A DNA stretch of 9,895 nt, from NCBI GenBank assembly GCA_937893735.1, contig CALBGD010000415.1:1-9895 (forward strand), in the 5' to 3' direction. Below the pieces are notes generated by a model. The model saw only the letters and a program-made list of their open reading frames with translations, was not told the origin of the DNA and made no database searches. Positions 1 to 6,947 of this stretch are shown one piece after another. The translations under genes were made by a program, and so were the position numbers. The DNA is from an uncultured Clostridia bacterium (GTDB taxonomy: Bacteria; Bacillota; Clostridia; Oscillospirales; Ruminococcaceae). Every line of letters starts with the position of its first letter. The stretch's first letter is position 1.

Positions 1-107
1 CTGTCAACGCGGCGGGCGGTGATTATAAGGTTGAGTCCGTGCTTCGCAAGGGAGCGGGCGATATCTCTGCCTATCCCGGAGCTTGCACCGGTAACTAAAG
101 CTATCAT
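1..107 (-). CDS. Short-chain dehydrogenase/reductase, N-terminal fragment (runs off the window)
   Basis: Only the first 35 codons are present; the gene continues beyond position 1. The translation begins [20 protein letters not shown] and continues to a [12 protein letters not shown] stretch. This is the NAD(P)-binding Rossmann start of the classical SDR family: a first beta strand, the TGxxxGIG dinucleotide loop at residues 6-12, a helix, then a second strand ending in ARR. Arg residues after the second strand often go with NADPH preference, but that is inference. The ATG (105-107) overlaps the stop of the upstream DUF896 gene as ATGA, and a GGAGGA ribosome binding site lies just upstream inside that gene, so the two are probably translationally coupled. 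The substrate cannot be told because the catalytic Tyr-Lys region is outside the window. Confidence 0.9.
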   Translation of the reverse strand, partial: MIALVTGASSGIGRDIARSLAKHGLNLIITARRVD

Positions 108-343
108 TTCTTTTCCTCCGTATTCACGCCGGGTATCTTGACCTCGCCCTTGACCGCCTTTACAAGAGTGCCGTCCGGCATCTTATAGTACACATTGTCA
201 AGGTGCTTTGCAAGACCCTGCTTGAAGCCTGCGCGGTACTCGTCCCGGAGCGCCTGCTGCTCTGCCTTTTCTTCCTCTGTGAGACCCTCTGCACGGTGCT
301 TGCGCGCAAGGTGGTTTATTCTGTCTATCTTTTCCTTTTCCAT
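104..343 (-). CDS. DUF896 (YnzC/UPF0291 family) small protein
   Basis: A 79-residue, highly charged protein without membrane segments or signal peptide. Residues 5-47 carry the family signature: [18 protein letters not shown], then [18 protein letters not shown]. These match the two-helix hairpin of the DUF896/YnzC proteins of Firmicutes (Bacillus subtilis YnzC is of similar length). YnzC lies in the SOS-regulated yneA region in Bacillus, but the molecular function of the family is not established and no LexA box is visible here. The ATG at 341-343 is preceded by AGGAG with an 8-nt spacer. It starts 26 nt after the esterase gene ends and its TGA overlaps the SDR start, so the three genes probably share a transcript. 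Family call is firm; role unknown. Confidence 0.88.
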   Translation of the reverse strand: MEKEKIDRINHLARKHRAEGLTEEEKAEQQALRDEYRAGFKQGLAKHLDNVYYKMPDGTLVKAVKGEVKIPGVNTEEKK

Positions 344-369
344 AATATCATCTCCTGAATGTCGTTGAA

Positions 370-1965
370 TTATCCCTTGTAGCCAGGCTTCATGAATACG
401 AACGGCGGGAGCGGAACTCCGTTTTCGCTGTCGCGCAGCGGTATATCCTCGGTGTAGTTTGTCCAGAGGTAGCGCACGCCGCAGGGGTATTCAACACCCT
501 CGGCATGGAGTATCTCGGTGCCCTCACCGGCGTTCCACAGCTCCTTGTCGGAGAGCACCGCGTTTGCCGGGTGCCACTCGCCGTCGGAGTCCATCAGCTC
601 AAAGCCGGATACCTGCTCCGCGTCGTCCTTTACCTCCAGGCAAAGCCCGGTGGAAACGAAAACGTCAACGCTGTCGGTGTTCCAGCATACCTCATAGGGC
701 TCGGGGTTGAAGGTGGAATATCCGCCCTCGTCGCTGCCCTCCTCCGGGTCAACGAACTGCACCTGATAGTACCCGTTGAGCGCCGCCATGCAGAAACGGT
801 GTCCCGGGGTTTTCTTATCCTTGGGATGTATCTCGCTGAACTCGCCGCAGTCGGTGAGCACGGCAAGCGCCGTTGAGGCGGTGGTGCGGGCTGTCTTGGC
901 CTGAGCCTCGCGGATAACGCACCAGTTCTTGAAATCCGGGTCGGCCTCCCACTTGTGCATGGGGAGCTGTCCTATAACAAAGAACAGGTTATCGTCATTC
1001 CAGTCGTCGCGCCAGTTGCGTATCATCTGGTTAAGAAGCTTGTAGTACATAGCCGGACGGTGGTCGTCGCTCTCGCCCTGATACCAGATGACTCCGGTCA
1101 TGGTGTAGGGTGCTATGCGCTCTATCATGCTCTTGTGGAGCACTCCCGGGGACATGGGGTTCAGCGGTGAGGCCGGACCCGGGTACTTATTCTCGCCGCA
1201 GTATTCAAGGCAGCCGTCCCATGTGGGGTTCGGGGTGTTTGTATAGTATTCCGCGCTCTTGCGCTCCCATTCATTATGGTATGCCTGATAGTCGAGGTAC
1301 GCCTGCTTCAGCTCCTGCTCGGACTTTCCGGCGGTCGCCCTGTCGTAGTCCTCGAAGTAAACGGAGGTCTCGCCGTCGGCGTACTCGCGCTTCATCCATG
1401 CGCTGGCGGAGGTCCCGCCCCAGTTGCAGCCGATTATTCCGACTGTCATGCCGAGCTTCTCGGAAAGCTCCTTTGCGAAGTAGTAGCCTACCGCGCTCCA
1501 GTACTGTGCGCTTTCCTTGTTGGAGAAATCGTTCCAGCCCATCTGCTTCTCGCTCTCGAAGAAGCTGTCGTCCGCGATGGACTTCTTCATGGTATAGTAG
1601 AAGCGGACGTTCGGGGTTTCGTCGTGCTCCAGGCTGTCCTTTCCGGTGGAGCAGTTGCGCAGCTCCAGCTCCATGTTGCTCTGACCTCCGGCAAGCCAGA
1701 CCGCGCCGACTGCAACGTTCGTGAAAGTGCGGCTCTCTTCGCCGTCGGAAACCGTGAGCTCCACGCTGTCCTGCGCCGGCTGGGGCGGGAGCATCGCCAG
1801 CCATCTGCCGTTCTTTACAACGGTGCTGACCTCGGCCGCTTCTTCGCCTGTGACGCTTACCGTTATTTTAGTTCCGTCAGTGCCCGTGCCGAAAACGCTT
1901 ACCGGCTTCTGGAACTGGAGAACCATATTATCTCCGAATATCTGCGCTGTCTGGAAGTTCTTCAT
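370..1965 (-). CDS. Sialate/carbohydrate O-acetylesterase (SASA-domain, SGNH-type)
   Basis: A 531-residue serine esterase of the sialate O-acetylesterase (SASA) family, expected to remove O-acetyl groups from sialic acids or plant-type acetylated sugars. The N-terminal ~85 residues form a beta-rich domain (FGDNMVLQ, then NGRWLAMLPP). The catalytic block I motif AGGQSNM puts the nucleophile at Ser96. GVIWYQGESD (291-300) is the conserved central block, and EIHPKDK (378-384) carries the catalytic His380. Most relatives have DIHP here, so the Glu is unusual. There is no signal peptide, so it probably acts in the cytoplasm on imported substrate. The start at 1965 is chosen because GAGGT lies 9 nt upstream. 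An in-frame GTG at 2013 would add 16 residues but would begin inside a hairpin and lacks a good ribosome binding site. Which sugar it deacetylates cannot be decided from sequence. Confidence 0.88.
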   Translation of the reverse strand: MKNFQTAQIFGDNMVLQFQKPVSVFGTGTDGTKITVSVTGEEAAEVSTVVKNGRWLAMLPPQPAQDSVELTVSDGEESRTFTNVAVGAVWLAGGQSNMELELRNCSTGKDSLEHDETPNVRFYYTMKKSIADDSFFESEKQMGWNDFSNKESAQYWSAVGYYFAKELSEKLGMTVGIIGCNWGGTSASAWMKREYADGETSVYFEDYDRATAGKSEQELKQAYLDYQAYHNEWERKSAEYYTNTPNPTWDGCLEYCGENKYPGPASPLNPMSPGVLHKSMIERIAPYTMTGVIWYQGESDDHRPAMYYKLLNQMIRNWRDDWNDDNLFFVIGQLPMHKWEADPDFKNWCVIREAQAKTARTTASTALAVLTDCGEFSEIHPKDKKTPGHRFCMAALNGYYQVQFVDPEEGSDEGGYSTFNPEPYEVCWNTDSVDVFVSTGLCLEVKDDAEQVSGFELMDSDGEWHPANAVLSDKELWNAGEGTEILHAEGVEYPCGVRYLWTNYTEDIPLRDSENGVPLPPFVFMKPGYKG

Positions 1966-1989
1966 ATAATCATTACCTCTTAGTTTGTA

Positions 1990-2022
1990 AATAAAACGGG
2001 TGCAGGAATACACACTGCACCC
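1990..2022 (-). terminator. Terminator-like hairpin in the esterase leader
   Basis: A perfect 8-bp inverted repeat, GGGTGCAG and CTGCACCC (1998-2005 and 2015-2022 on the plus strand), with a 9-nt loop. On the minus strand it is followed by GTTTTATTT, a moderate U-rich tract, which fits an intrinsic terminator for transcripts coming from ruvX and the pyr operon. It lies between the predicted promoter (2032-2060) and the esterase start, so it could also be a leader hairpin or attenuator of the esterase transcript. The flank on the other side is also AT-rich, so weak bidirectional activity is possible. Confidence 0.6.
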
Positions 2023-2031
2023 TATTATTAT

Positions 2032-2060
2032 ATTTTACCTCTATTACGCCCGATTGTCAA
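2032..2060 (-). promoter_or_regulatory. Predicted sigma-A-type promoter for the esterase unit
   Basis: On the minus strand a consensus -35 TTGACA (2055-2060) is followed after exactly 17 nt by TAAAAT (2032-2037), one mismatch from the -10 consensus. An overlapping TATAAT at 2027-2032 would need a 22-nt spacer and is less likely. The expected transcription start is an A near 2025, giving a leader of about 60 nt to the esterase ATG. It lies in the 120-nt gap after ruvX, the widest gap between two genes in the window, which fits the start of a new unit. Confidence 0.65.
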
Positions 2061-2085
2061 GTGCCGGGGAATACTTTCACTGAAT

Positions 2086-2514
2086 TCACACATTCTCCGG
2101 GTGATTCCTGCGGTAAGCGAGGAATCCCTCGAGGATAACCGCGGCGGCGGCTGAATCCAGCACCTCCTTGCGCTTCTTCCCGCGCTTGTTGATGTCGTTC
2201 ATGTATCCTATCGCCGTAACGGTGGAGGAGCGCTCGTCCCACATCACCACGTCCACGCTGACAAGCTCCTTCAGGCGGTCGGCGAACAGCCTGCACTTCT
2301 CGGAGCGCGGACCCACCGTGCCGCTCATGTTGATGGGATTTCCGACTACGATGAGCTCCGCCTTGTTCTCCTTTGCCGCCTGAGCGGTCATTTCAAGGCA
2401 CTTGTCGAAGTCCTTCATATTTATCGTGTACAGCGGCGAAGCGAGTATCTCGCCCTTGTCGCACATCGCAAGCCCGGTGCGGCTGTCGCCGTAGTCTACT
2501 GCCATTATCTTCAT
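2086..2514 (-). CDS. ruvX: RuvX/YqgF family Holliday junction resolvase-like nuclease
   Basis: A 142-residue protein, the normal length for the YqgF/RuvX family, which has an RNase H fold. Members are proposed to act as Holliday junction resolvases or in 16S rRNA 5' end processing; which applies here is not shown by sequence. Visible motifs are MAVDYGDSRTG with catalytic Asp7, VVGNPINMSGT (56-66), WDERSSTV (92-99) with acidic Asp93/Glu94, and DSAAAAVILEGFL from Asp120, giving the three-part acidic site. The ATG at 2512-2514 has an AAGGAG site 7 nt upstream. It lies 55 nt after carB on the same strand and is probably read through from the pyr operon, since no clear promoter is seen in that gap. 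Linkage of ruvX to pyrimidine genes is probably positional rather than functional. Confidence 0.93.
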   Translation of the reverse strand: MKIMAVDYGDSRTGLAMCDKGEILASPLYTINMKDFDKCLEMTAQAAKENKAELIVVGNPINMSGTVGPRSEKCRLFADRLKELVSVDVVMWDERSSTVTAIGYMNDINKRGKKRKEVLDSAAAAVILEGFLAYRRNHPENV

Positions 2515-2536
2515 GTGTTATCTCCTTATAGAACTC

Positions 2537-2560
2537 ATGCCCGGCAATACTACCGGGCAC
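2537..2560 (-). repeat. Hairpin in the carB-ruvX gap
   Basis: A 7-bp perfect inverted repeat, TGCCCGG at 2538-2544 and CCGGGCA at 2553-2559, with an 8-nt loop; a G-U pair extends it in the minus-strand RNA. Downstream on the minus strand there is no T tract, so it is not a good terminator for the operon. On the plus strand a T6 run begins 6 nt after the stem, but no plus-strand gene points into it. A likely role is an intercistronic stability or processing hairpin just upstream of the ruvX ribosome binding site. Confidence 0.6.
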
Positions 2561-2569
2561 GGTGCTTTT

Positions 2570-5500
2570 TTAGATTTTAGTGATGTCGATAAGCTCGATA
2601 TCGTTGACTGTCTTGTGCATTTCAAGGCAGTCGAGGAGCGCGTTCGCAGTGTCTATCGCCGTCAGGCAGGCGATGGAGCGCTCAACCGCCTTGCGGCGCA
2701 TCTTGACGCTGTCGCGGGAGGGCTGTCTGCCGGTCTCGGAGGTGGAAATAACATACTGTATCTTTCCGCTCTCCAGAAGCTGGATAACGTCCGGATCTCC
2801 CTTGCCTATCCTGTAAGCGTGGCTCGCCGCGATCATGTTGCGGTTCAGCACGGAGGCAGTTCCGCTGGTCGCGTAGATCTTGAATCCCAGAGCCTCGAAG
2901 CGGCTTGCGATCTCGATTATCTCGTGCTTGTCGCCGTCCTTGACGGAGATCAGCACGCCGCCCTCGTGGTACAGCTTGTATCCAGCCGCGATAAGTCCCT
3001 TTAACAGAGCCTCGCTGAATGTCTTTGCGATACCAAGGCACTCGCCGGTGGACTTCATCTCAGGGCCGAGCTGGTTGTCCACGTCGTTCAGCTTTTCAAA
3101 GCTGAATACCGGGACCTTTACCGCGATGTAGTCGCCAACAGGGTACAGACCGCTCTTGTAGCCCATGTCCTTCAGCTTTGCGCCGAGGATTATCTTTGTC
3201 GCGATATCCACCATGTTCACGCCCGTTACCTTGCTGATATACGGAACGGTTCTGGAAGAACGCGGGTTTACCTCGATAACGAATACCTCATGGTCGTATA
3301 CAACGTACTGGATATTCACCAGACCGATAACGTGGAGCGCCTTTGCCAGCTTCTCGGTGTAGTCGATGATAACGCGCTTGATGTGCTCGGAAAGGGTCTG
3401 CGCGGGATAGATGGAGATGGAGTCGCCGGAGTGGATTCCCGCGCGCTCGATGTGCTCCATGATACCCGGAATGAGGAAGTCCTCGCCGTCGCAGATAGCG
3501 TCGACCTCGACTTCGGTGCCCATCATGTACTTATCAATGAGCACGGGGTTCTCCAGCTTGTGGCTGGTGATGATGGTCATATACTCGGTAACGTCGCTGT
3601 CGCAGTGCGCGATTATCATGTTCTGACCGCCGAGAACGTAGGACGGACGGAGCAGTACCGGATAGCCCAGCTCGTTGGCCGCCTTGAGAGCCTCCTCGGT
3701 GGTGAACACGGTGCTTCCCTTCGGGCGCGGAATGTTGCACTTTTCAAGCAGCTCGTCGAACAGCTCCCTGTCCTCTGCCGCGTCAACGTCAGCTGCAGAG
3801 GTTCCCAGAATACGCACGCCGAGCTGTGTGAGGTGCTTTATCAGCTTGATGGCTGTCTGTCCGCCGAACTGTACTACAACGCCGTAGGGCTTCTCGGTGG
3901 CGATGAGCGCTTCAACGTCCTCCTTGGTGAGCGGGTCGAAGTACAGTCTGTCGCCGGTGTCGAAGTCGGTGGATACGGTCTCAGGGTTGTTGTTGCAGAT
4001 GATAGCCTCGCAGCCCTCTTCTTTCAGCGTCCATACGCAGTGAACTGAGCAGTAGTCGAACTCGATGCCCTGACCTATTCTGATAGGGCCGGAGCCGAAT
4101 ACGATGACTTTCTTCTTGTCTGTCGGGTGCTGCTCGATGAACTCAGCCGCTTCATTCTCGCGGTCGAATGTGTTGTAGAAGTAAGGCGTGCTTGCGGAGA
4201 ACTCAGCCGCGCAGGTATCGACCATCTTGTATACGGCAAGGCGGCGCTCCGGTATCTTCTGACCGGAAATGCGCTCGATGGTGCTGTCGAGGTAGCAGTA
4301 CTTCTTCGCCATGTCGTACTTTTCCTGCGTGAGCTCGCCCTCTGCCAGCCACTTTTCAAGCTGTACGAGGTTGTTCAGCTTGCTGATGAACCACTTGTCT
4401 ATCTTCGTGATATCGTGGATAACGTCAACGGTGATTCCGCGCTTCAGGGCCTCGAATACGCAGAAAGAGCGGTCAACGTCGATGTCCTCCAGCTTTTTGA
4501 GCACTTCCTCGTCGGTGAGCTTGGTAAAGTCCTCCTTGGTCATGGTGTCCATGCCGAGCTCGATGGAGCGCACTGCCTTCATCATGCCAGCCTCAAAGCT
4601 GGGAGCTATCGCCATTATCTCGCCGGTAGCCTTCATCTGGGTGCCGAGGGTCTTTTTCGCGTAAACGAACTTATCAAACGGCCACTTCGGGAACTTTACA
4701 ACGAGGTAGTCCAGCGCCGGCTCGAAGCAGGCGTAGGTCTTGCCCGTTACCTGATTTACTATCTCGTCAAGAGTGTAGCCGACAGCTATTCTTGCGGCAA
4801 CCTTTGCGATAGGATATCCGGTAGCCTTGGAAGCCAGTGCGGAGGAACGTGAAACTCTCGGGTTTACCTCAATAACGGCGTAGTCGAAGCTGTCCGGCTT
4901 TAATGCGAACTGGCAGTTGCAGCCGCCCTCTACCTTAAGCTCCTGAATGATGTTGATGGCGGCGGTACGCAGCATCTGGTATTCCTTATCCGCCAGGGTA
5001 ACGCAGGGAGCCACAACGATGGAGTCGCCGGTGTGTACGCCGACCGGGTCGAAGTTCTCCATGGAGCAGACGGTGATAACGTTGCCCTTGCTGTCGCGCA
5101 TTACCTCGAACTCTATCTCCTTCCAGCCGGAAATGCACTTCTCGACCAGAATCTGTGTGATAGGAGAAAGGCGCAGACCGTTAGTTGCTATCTCGTGGAG
5201 CTCCTCCGGGGTCTGTGCGATACCGCCGCCGGTGCCGCCCAGCGTGAACGCAGGTCTTACGATCACCGGGTAGTGGATAACCTCCGCGAAGTCCATAGCG
5301 TCCTCGACAGTTTCAACGACCTTGGACGGAATGCAGGGCTGACCTATCTTCTCCATGGTGTCCTTGAACGCCTGTCTGTCCTCTGCCTTGTGGATAGTCT
5401 CGGGGTTGGAGCCGAGCAGCTTTACGCCGTGCTCAGCGAGGAATCCGCACTCTGCGAGCTCCATGGAGAGCGTCAGACCGGTCTGACCGCCGAGGTTCGA

Positions 5501-5761
5501 GAGCACGCTGTCCGGCTTCTCTATCTCGATAACTCTCTTTACAACGTCAAGGGTCAGCGGCTCGATGTAGATCTTGTCCGCCATGTGCTTGTCCGTCATG
5601 ATGGTAGCCGGGTTGGAGTTTATCAGAACTACCTCCAGACCCTCCTGCTTGAGCGCGCGGCACGCCTGTGTGCCCGCATAGTCGAACTCCGCAGCCTGTC
5701 CGATTACGATAGGACCGGAGCCTATAACCAGTACTTTCTTGATATCACTTCTTAACGGCAT
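2570..5761 (-). CDS. carB: Carbamoyl-phosphate synthase large subunit
   Basis: A 1063-residue, full-length large subunit that makes carbamoyl phosphate from bicarbonate, ATP and ammonia supplied by CarA. It has the duplicated architecture: ATP-grasp half 1 (about 1-395, opening VLVIGSGPIVIGQAAEFDYA, with Arg129, Arg169, Glu215 and the EVNPR motif at 298-302), an oligomerisation region (about 400-545), and ATP-grasp half 2 (about 551-930, opening VIVFGSGPIRIGQGIEFDY, with EVNPRSSR from 830). The C-terminal MGS-type regulatory domain (about 931-1063) has SGT at 966-968. The start is supported by GGAGGG with a 9-nt spacer. The first 10 nt overlap the end of carA, so the subunits are probably translationally coupled and made in equal amounts. 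Grouping with pyrR, pyrC and pyrF points to pyrimidine rather than arginine use. Some effector-site residues differ from E. coli (see findings). Confidence 0.98.
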   Translation of the reverse strand: MPLRSDIKKVLVIGSGPIVIGQAAEFDYAGTQACRALKQEGLEVVLINSNPATIMTDKHMADKIYIEPLTLDVVKRVIEIEKPDSVLSNLGGQTGLTLSMELAECGFLAEHGVKLLGSNPETIHKAEDRQAFKDTMEKIGQPCIPSKVVETVEDAMDFAEVIHYPVIVRPAFTLGGTGGGIAQTPEELHEIATNGLRLSPITQILVEKCISGWKEIEFEVMRDSKGNVITVCSMENFDPVGVHTGDSIVVAPCVTLADKEYQMLRTAAINIIQELKVEGGCNCQFALKPDSFDYAVIEVNPRVSRSSALASKATGYPIAKVAARIAVGYTLDEIVNQVTGKTYACFEPALDYLVVKFPKWPFDKFVYAKKTLGTQMKATGEIMAIAPSFEAGMMKAVRSIELGMDTMTKEDFTKLTDEEVLKKLEDIDVDRSFCVFEALKRGITVDVIHDITKIDKWFISKLNNLVQLEKWLAEGELTQEKYDMAKKYCYLDSTIERISGQKIPERRLAVYKMVDTCAAEFSASTPYFYNTFDRENEAAEFIEQHPTDKKKVIVFGSGPIRIGQGIEFDYCSVHCVWTLKEEGCEAIICNNNPETVSTDFDTGDRLYFDPLTKEDVEALIATEKPYGVVVQFGGQTAIKLIKHLTQLGVRILGTSAADVDAAEDRELFDELLEKCNIPRPKGSTVFTTEEALKAANELGYPVLLRPSYVLGGQNMIIAHCDSDVTEYMTIITSHKLENPVLIDKYMMGTEVEVDAICDGEDFLIPGIMEHIERAGIHSGDSISIYPAQTLSEHIKRVIIDYTEKLAKALHVIGLVNIQYVVYDHEVFVIEVNPRSSRTVPYISKVTGVNMVDIATKIILGAKLKDMGYKSGLYPVGDYIAVKVPVFSFEKLNDVDNQLGPEMKSTGECLGIAKTFSEALLKGLIAAGYKLYHEGGVLISVKDGDKHEIIEIASRFEALGFKIYATSGTASVLNRNMIAASHAYRIGKGDPDVIQLLESGKIQYVISTSETGRQPSRDSVKMRRKAVERSIACLTAIDTANALLDCLEMHKTVNDIELIDITKI

Positions 5762-6855
5762 GACTTTTTACCCTCCATCAGCTCAATAAACTCGTCGAAC
5801 AGGTACGCGGTGTCCTTGGGGCCGCCGCACGCCTCCGGGTGGAACTGCACCGTGAACGCAGGCGCATTGTGGTAGCGCACGCCCTCGCAGGTGCCGTCGT
5901 TTCCGTTAACATGGCTGACCTCGCCCGCCTCGGCAGGGACGCTGTCGCTTACGACCGCATAGCCGTGGTTCTGGGAGGTGATGAACGTTCTGTCAAGCGC
6001 AAGATCCTTTACCGGCTGGTTTCCGCCGCGGTGGCCGTACTTCAGCTTCTCGGTCTTTGCTCCGTTTGCAAGCGCGAGGAGCTGGTGTCCGAGGCATATT
6101 CCGAACGTGGGTATCTGCGCCGGGATAAGGTCGTGGAGGGTCTGGATAGCCTCCGTGTTGTCCGCAGGGTCGCCGGGGCCGTTGGAGAGCATTATTCCGT
6201 CAGGGTTCAGCGCCTTTATCTCGTCCGCTGTGGAGTTCCACGGCATTACGGTAACGTTGCAGCCGCGCTTTACCAGCTCCCTGCGGATATTGAACTTGTA
6301 GCCGTAATCCATCAGCACAACGTTGAACTTCGGGTTCTCTGCGGGGTAGTACTCCTTTGCCTTTACGCTGACCTTCGGAACCACCTTTCCGACATTATAT
6401 GCGCGTATCTGCGCGAGAATTGCTTCCCTGTCGAAATCGCCGTGGACTATCGCGCCGTTCATTACGCCGCTCTCGCGGATTATCTTTGTGAGGTGGCGGG
6501 TGTCGATATCGTAGATACCCACGATGTTATACTTTTTCAGGTAGCTGTCAAGGTCGCCCTCGCAGCGGAAATTCGACGGATCCTCGCAGTGCTCTCTTAC
6601 GATGTAGCCGCTGACAACGCTGCCGTTGGATTCGGGGTCAACGCTGTTCACGCCGTAGTTTCCTATCAGTGGGAATGTCTGGGTGACGATCTGACCGCAG
6701 TAGCTGGGGTCGGTGAGCGTCTCCTGATAGCCCACCATCGCCGTGGTGAAGACTATCTCGCCGACAACGGAGCCGTCCGCGCCGAAGGCTCTGCCCTCGA
6801 ACTCGGTGCCGTCGGCAAGGATAAGCGTCGCTTTCTTTTTGTTCTCGAAAATCAT
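5752..6855 (-). CDS. carA: Carbamoyl-phosphate synthase small (glutaminase) subunit
   Basis: A 367-residue small subunit that hydrolyses glutamine and channels ammonia to CarB. The N-terminal CPSase domain (about 8-140) shows LADGTEFEGRAFG and GEIVFTTAMVGYQE followed by TLTDPSY, the family signature. The C-terminal class I glutamine amidotransferase domain (about 176-360) has SNGPGDP (224-230), FGICLGHQ with nucleophile Cys254, and QFHPEA with His339 and Glu341, so the catalytic triad is complete. The ATG at 6853-6855 has GGAGGAG 5 nt upstream. The gene overlaps carB by 10 nt and follows pyrF after a 92-nt gap, the largest inside the operon, which holds an AT-rich heptamer repeat. Length and motifs are normal and nothing suggests a defect. 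Confidence 0.98.
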   Translation of the reverse strand: MIFENKKKATLILADGTEFEGRAFGADGSVVGEIVFTTAMVGYQETLTDPSYCGQIVTQTFPLIGNYGVNSVDPESNGSVVSGYIVREHCEDPSNFRCEGDLDSYLKKYNIVGIYDIDTRHLTKIIRESGVMNGAIVHGDFDREAILAQIRAYNVGKVVPKVSVKAKEYYPAENPKFNVVLMDYGYKFNIRRELVKRGCNVTVMPWNSTADEIKALNPDGIMLSNGPGDPADNTEAIQTLHDLIPAQIPTFGICLGHQLLALANGAKTEKLKYGHRGGNQPVKDLALDRTFITSQNHGYAVVSDSVPAEAGEVSHVNGNDGTCEGVRYHNAPAFTVQFHPEACGGPKDTAYLFDEFIELMEGKKSCR

Positions 6856-6902
6856 TTCTTCTCCTCCATGTACTGGTTAATAACTGTATCACGGACTCCC
6901 TT

Positions 6903-6930
6903 AATTAATTCAGAATCAGGAATTCGGAAT
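6903..6930 (-). repeat. Imperfect tandem heptamer repeat in the pyrF-carA gap
   Basis: On the minus strand four adjacent 7-nt units can be read: ATTCCGA, ATTCCTG, ATTCTGA and ATTAATT. The block is AT-rich and stands out from the GC-rich genes on both sides. It ends about 33 nt before the carA ribosome binding site. No convincing promoter or terminator could be read in the 92-nt gap. Function unknown. Confidence 0.5.
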
Positions 6931-6947
6931 TTATATTTCTGTATTGT

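Noticed and set aside
1965..2013. GTG start at 2013 for the esterase
   Set aside because: The added 16 residues are not family-like, the codon lies in the loop of the leader hairpin, and the ATG at 1965 has a proper ribosome binding site.
6852..6869. Five-codon mini-ORF (MEEKK) whose stop overlaps the carA start
   Set aside because: It has no ribosome binding site of its own, and its codons are simply the GGAGGAG site of carA read as coding.
6871..6947. Possible internal promoter between pyrF and carA
   Set aside because: AT-rich, but no -35 and -10 pair with acceptable spacing could be read. It is described as a repeat instead.
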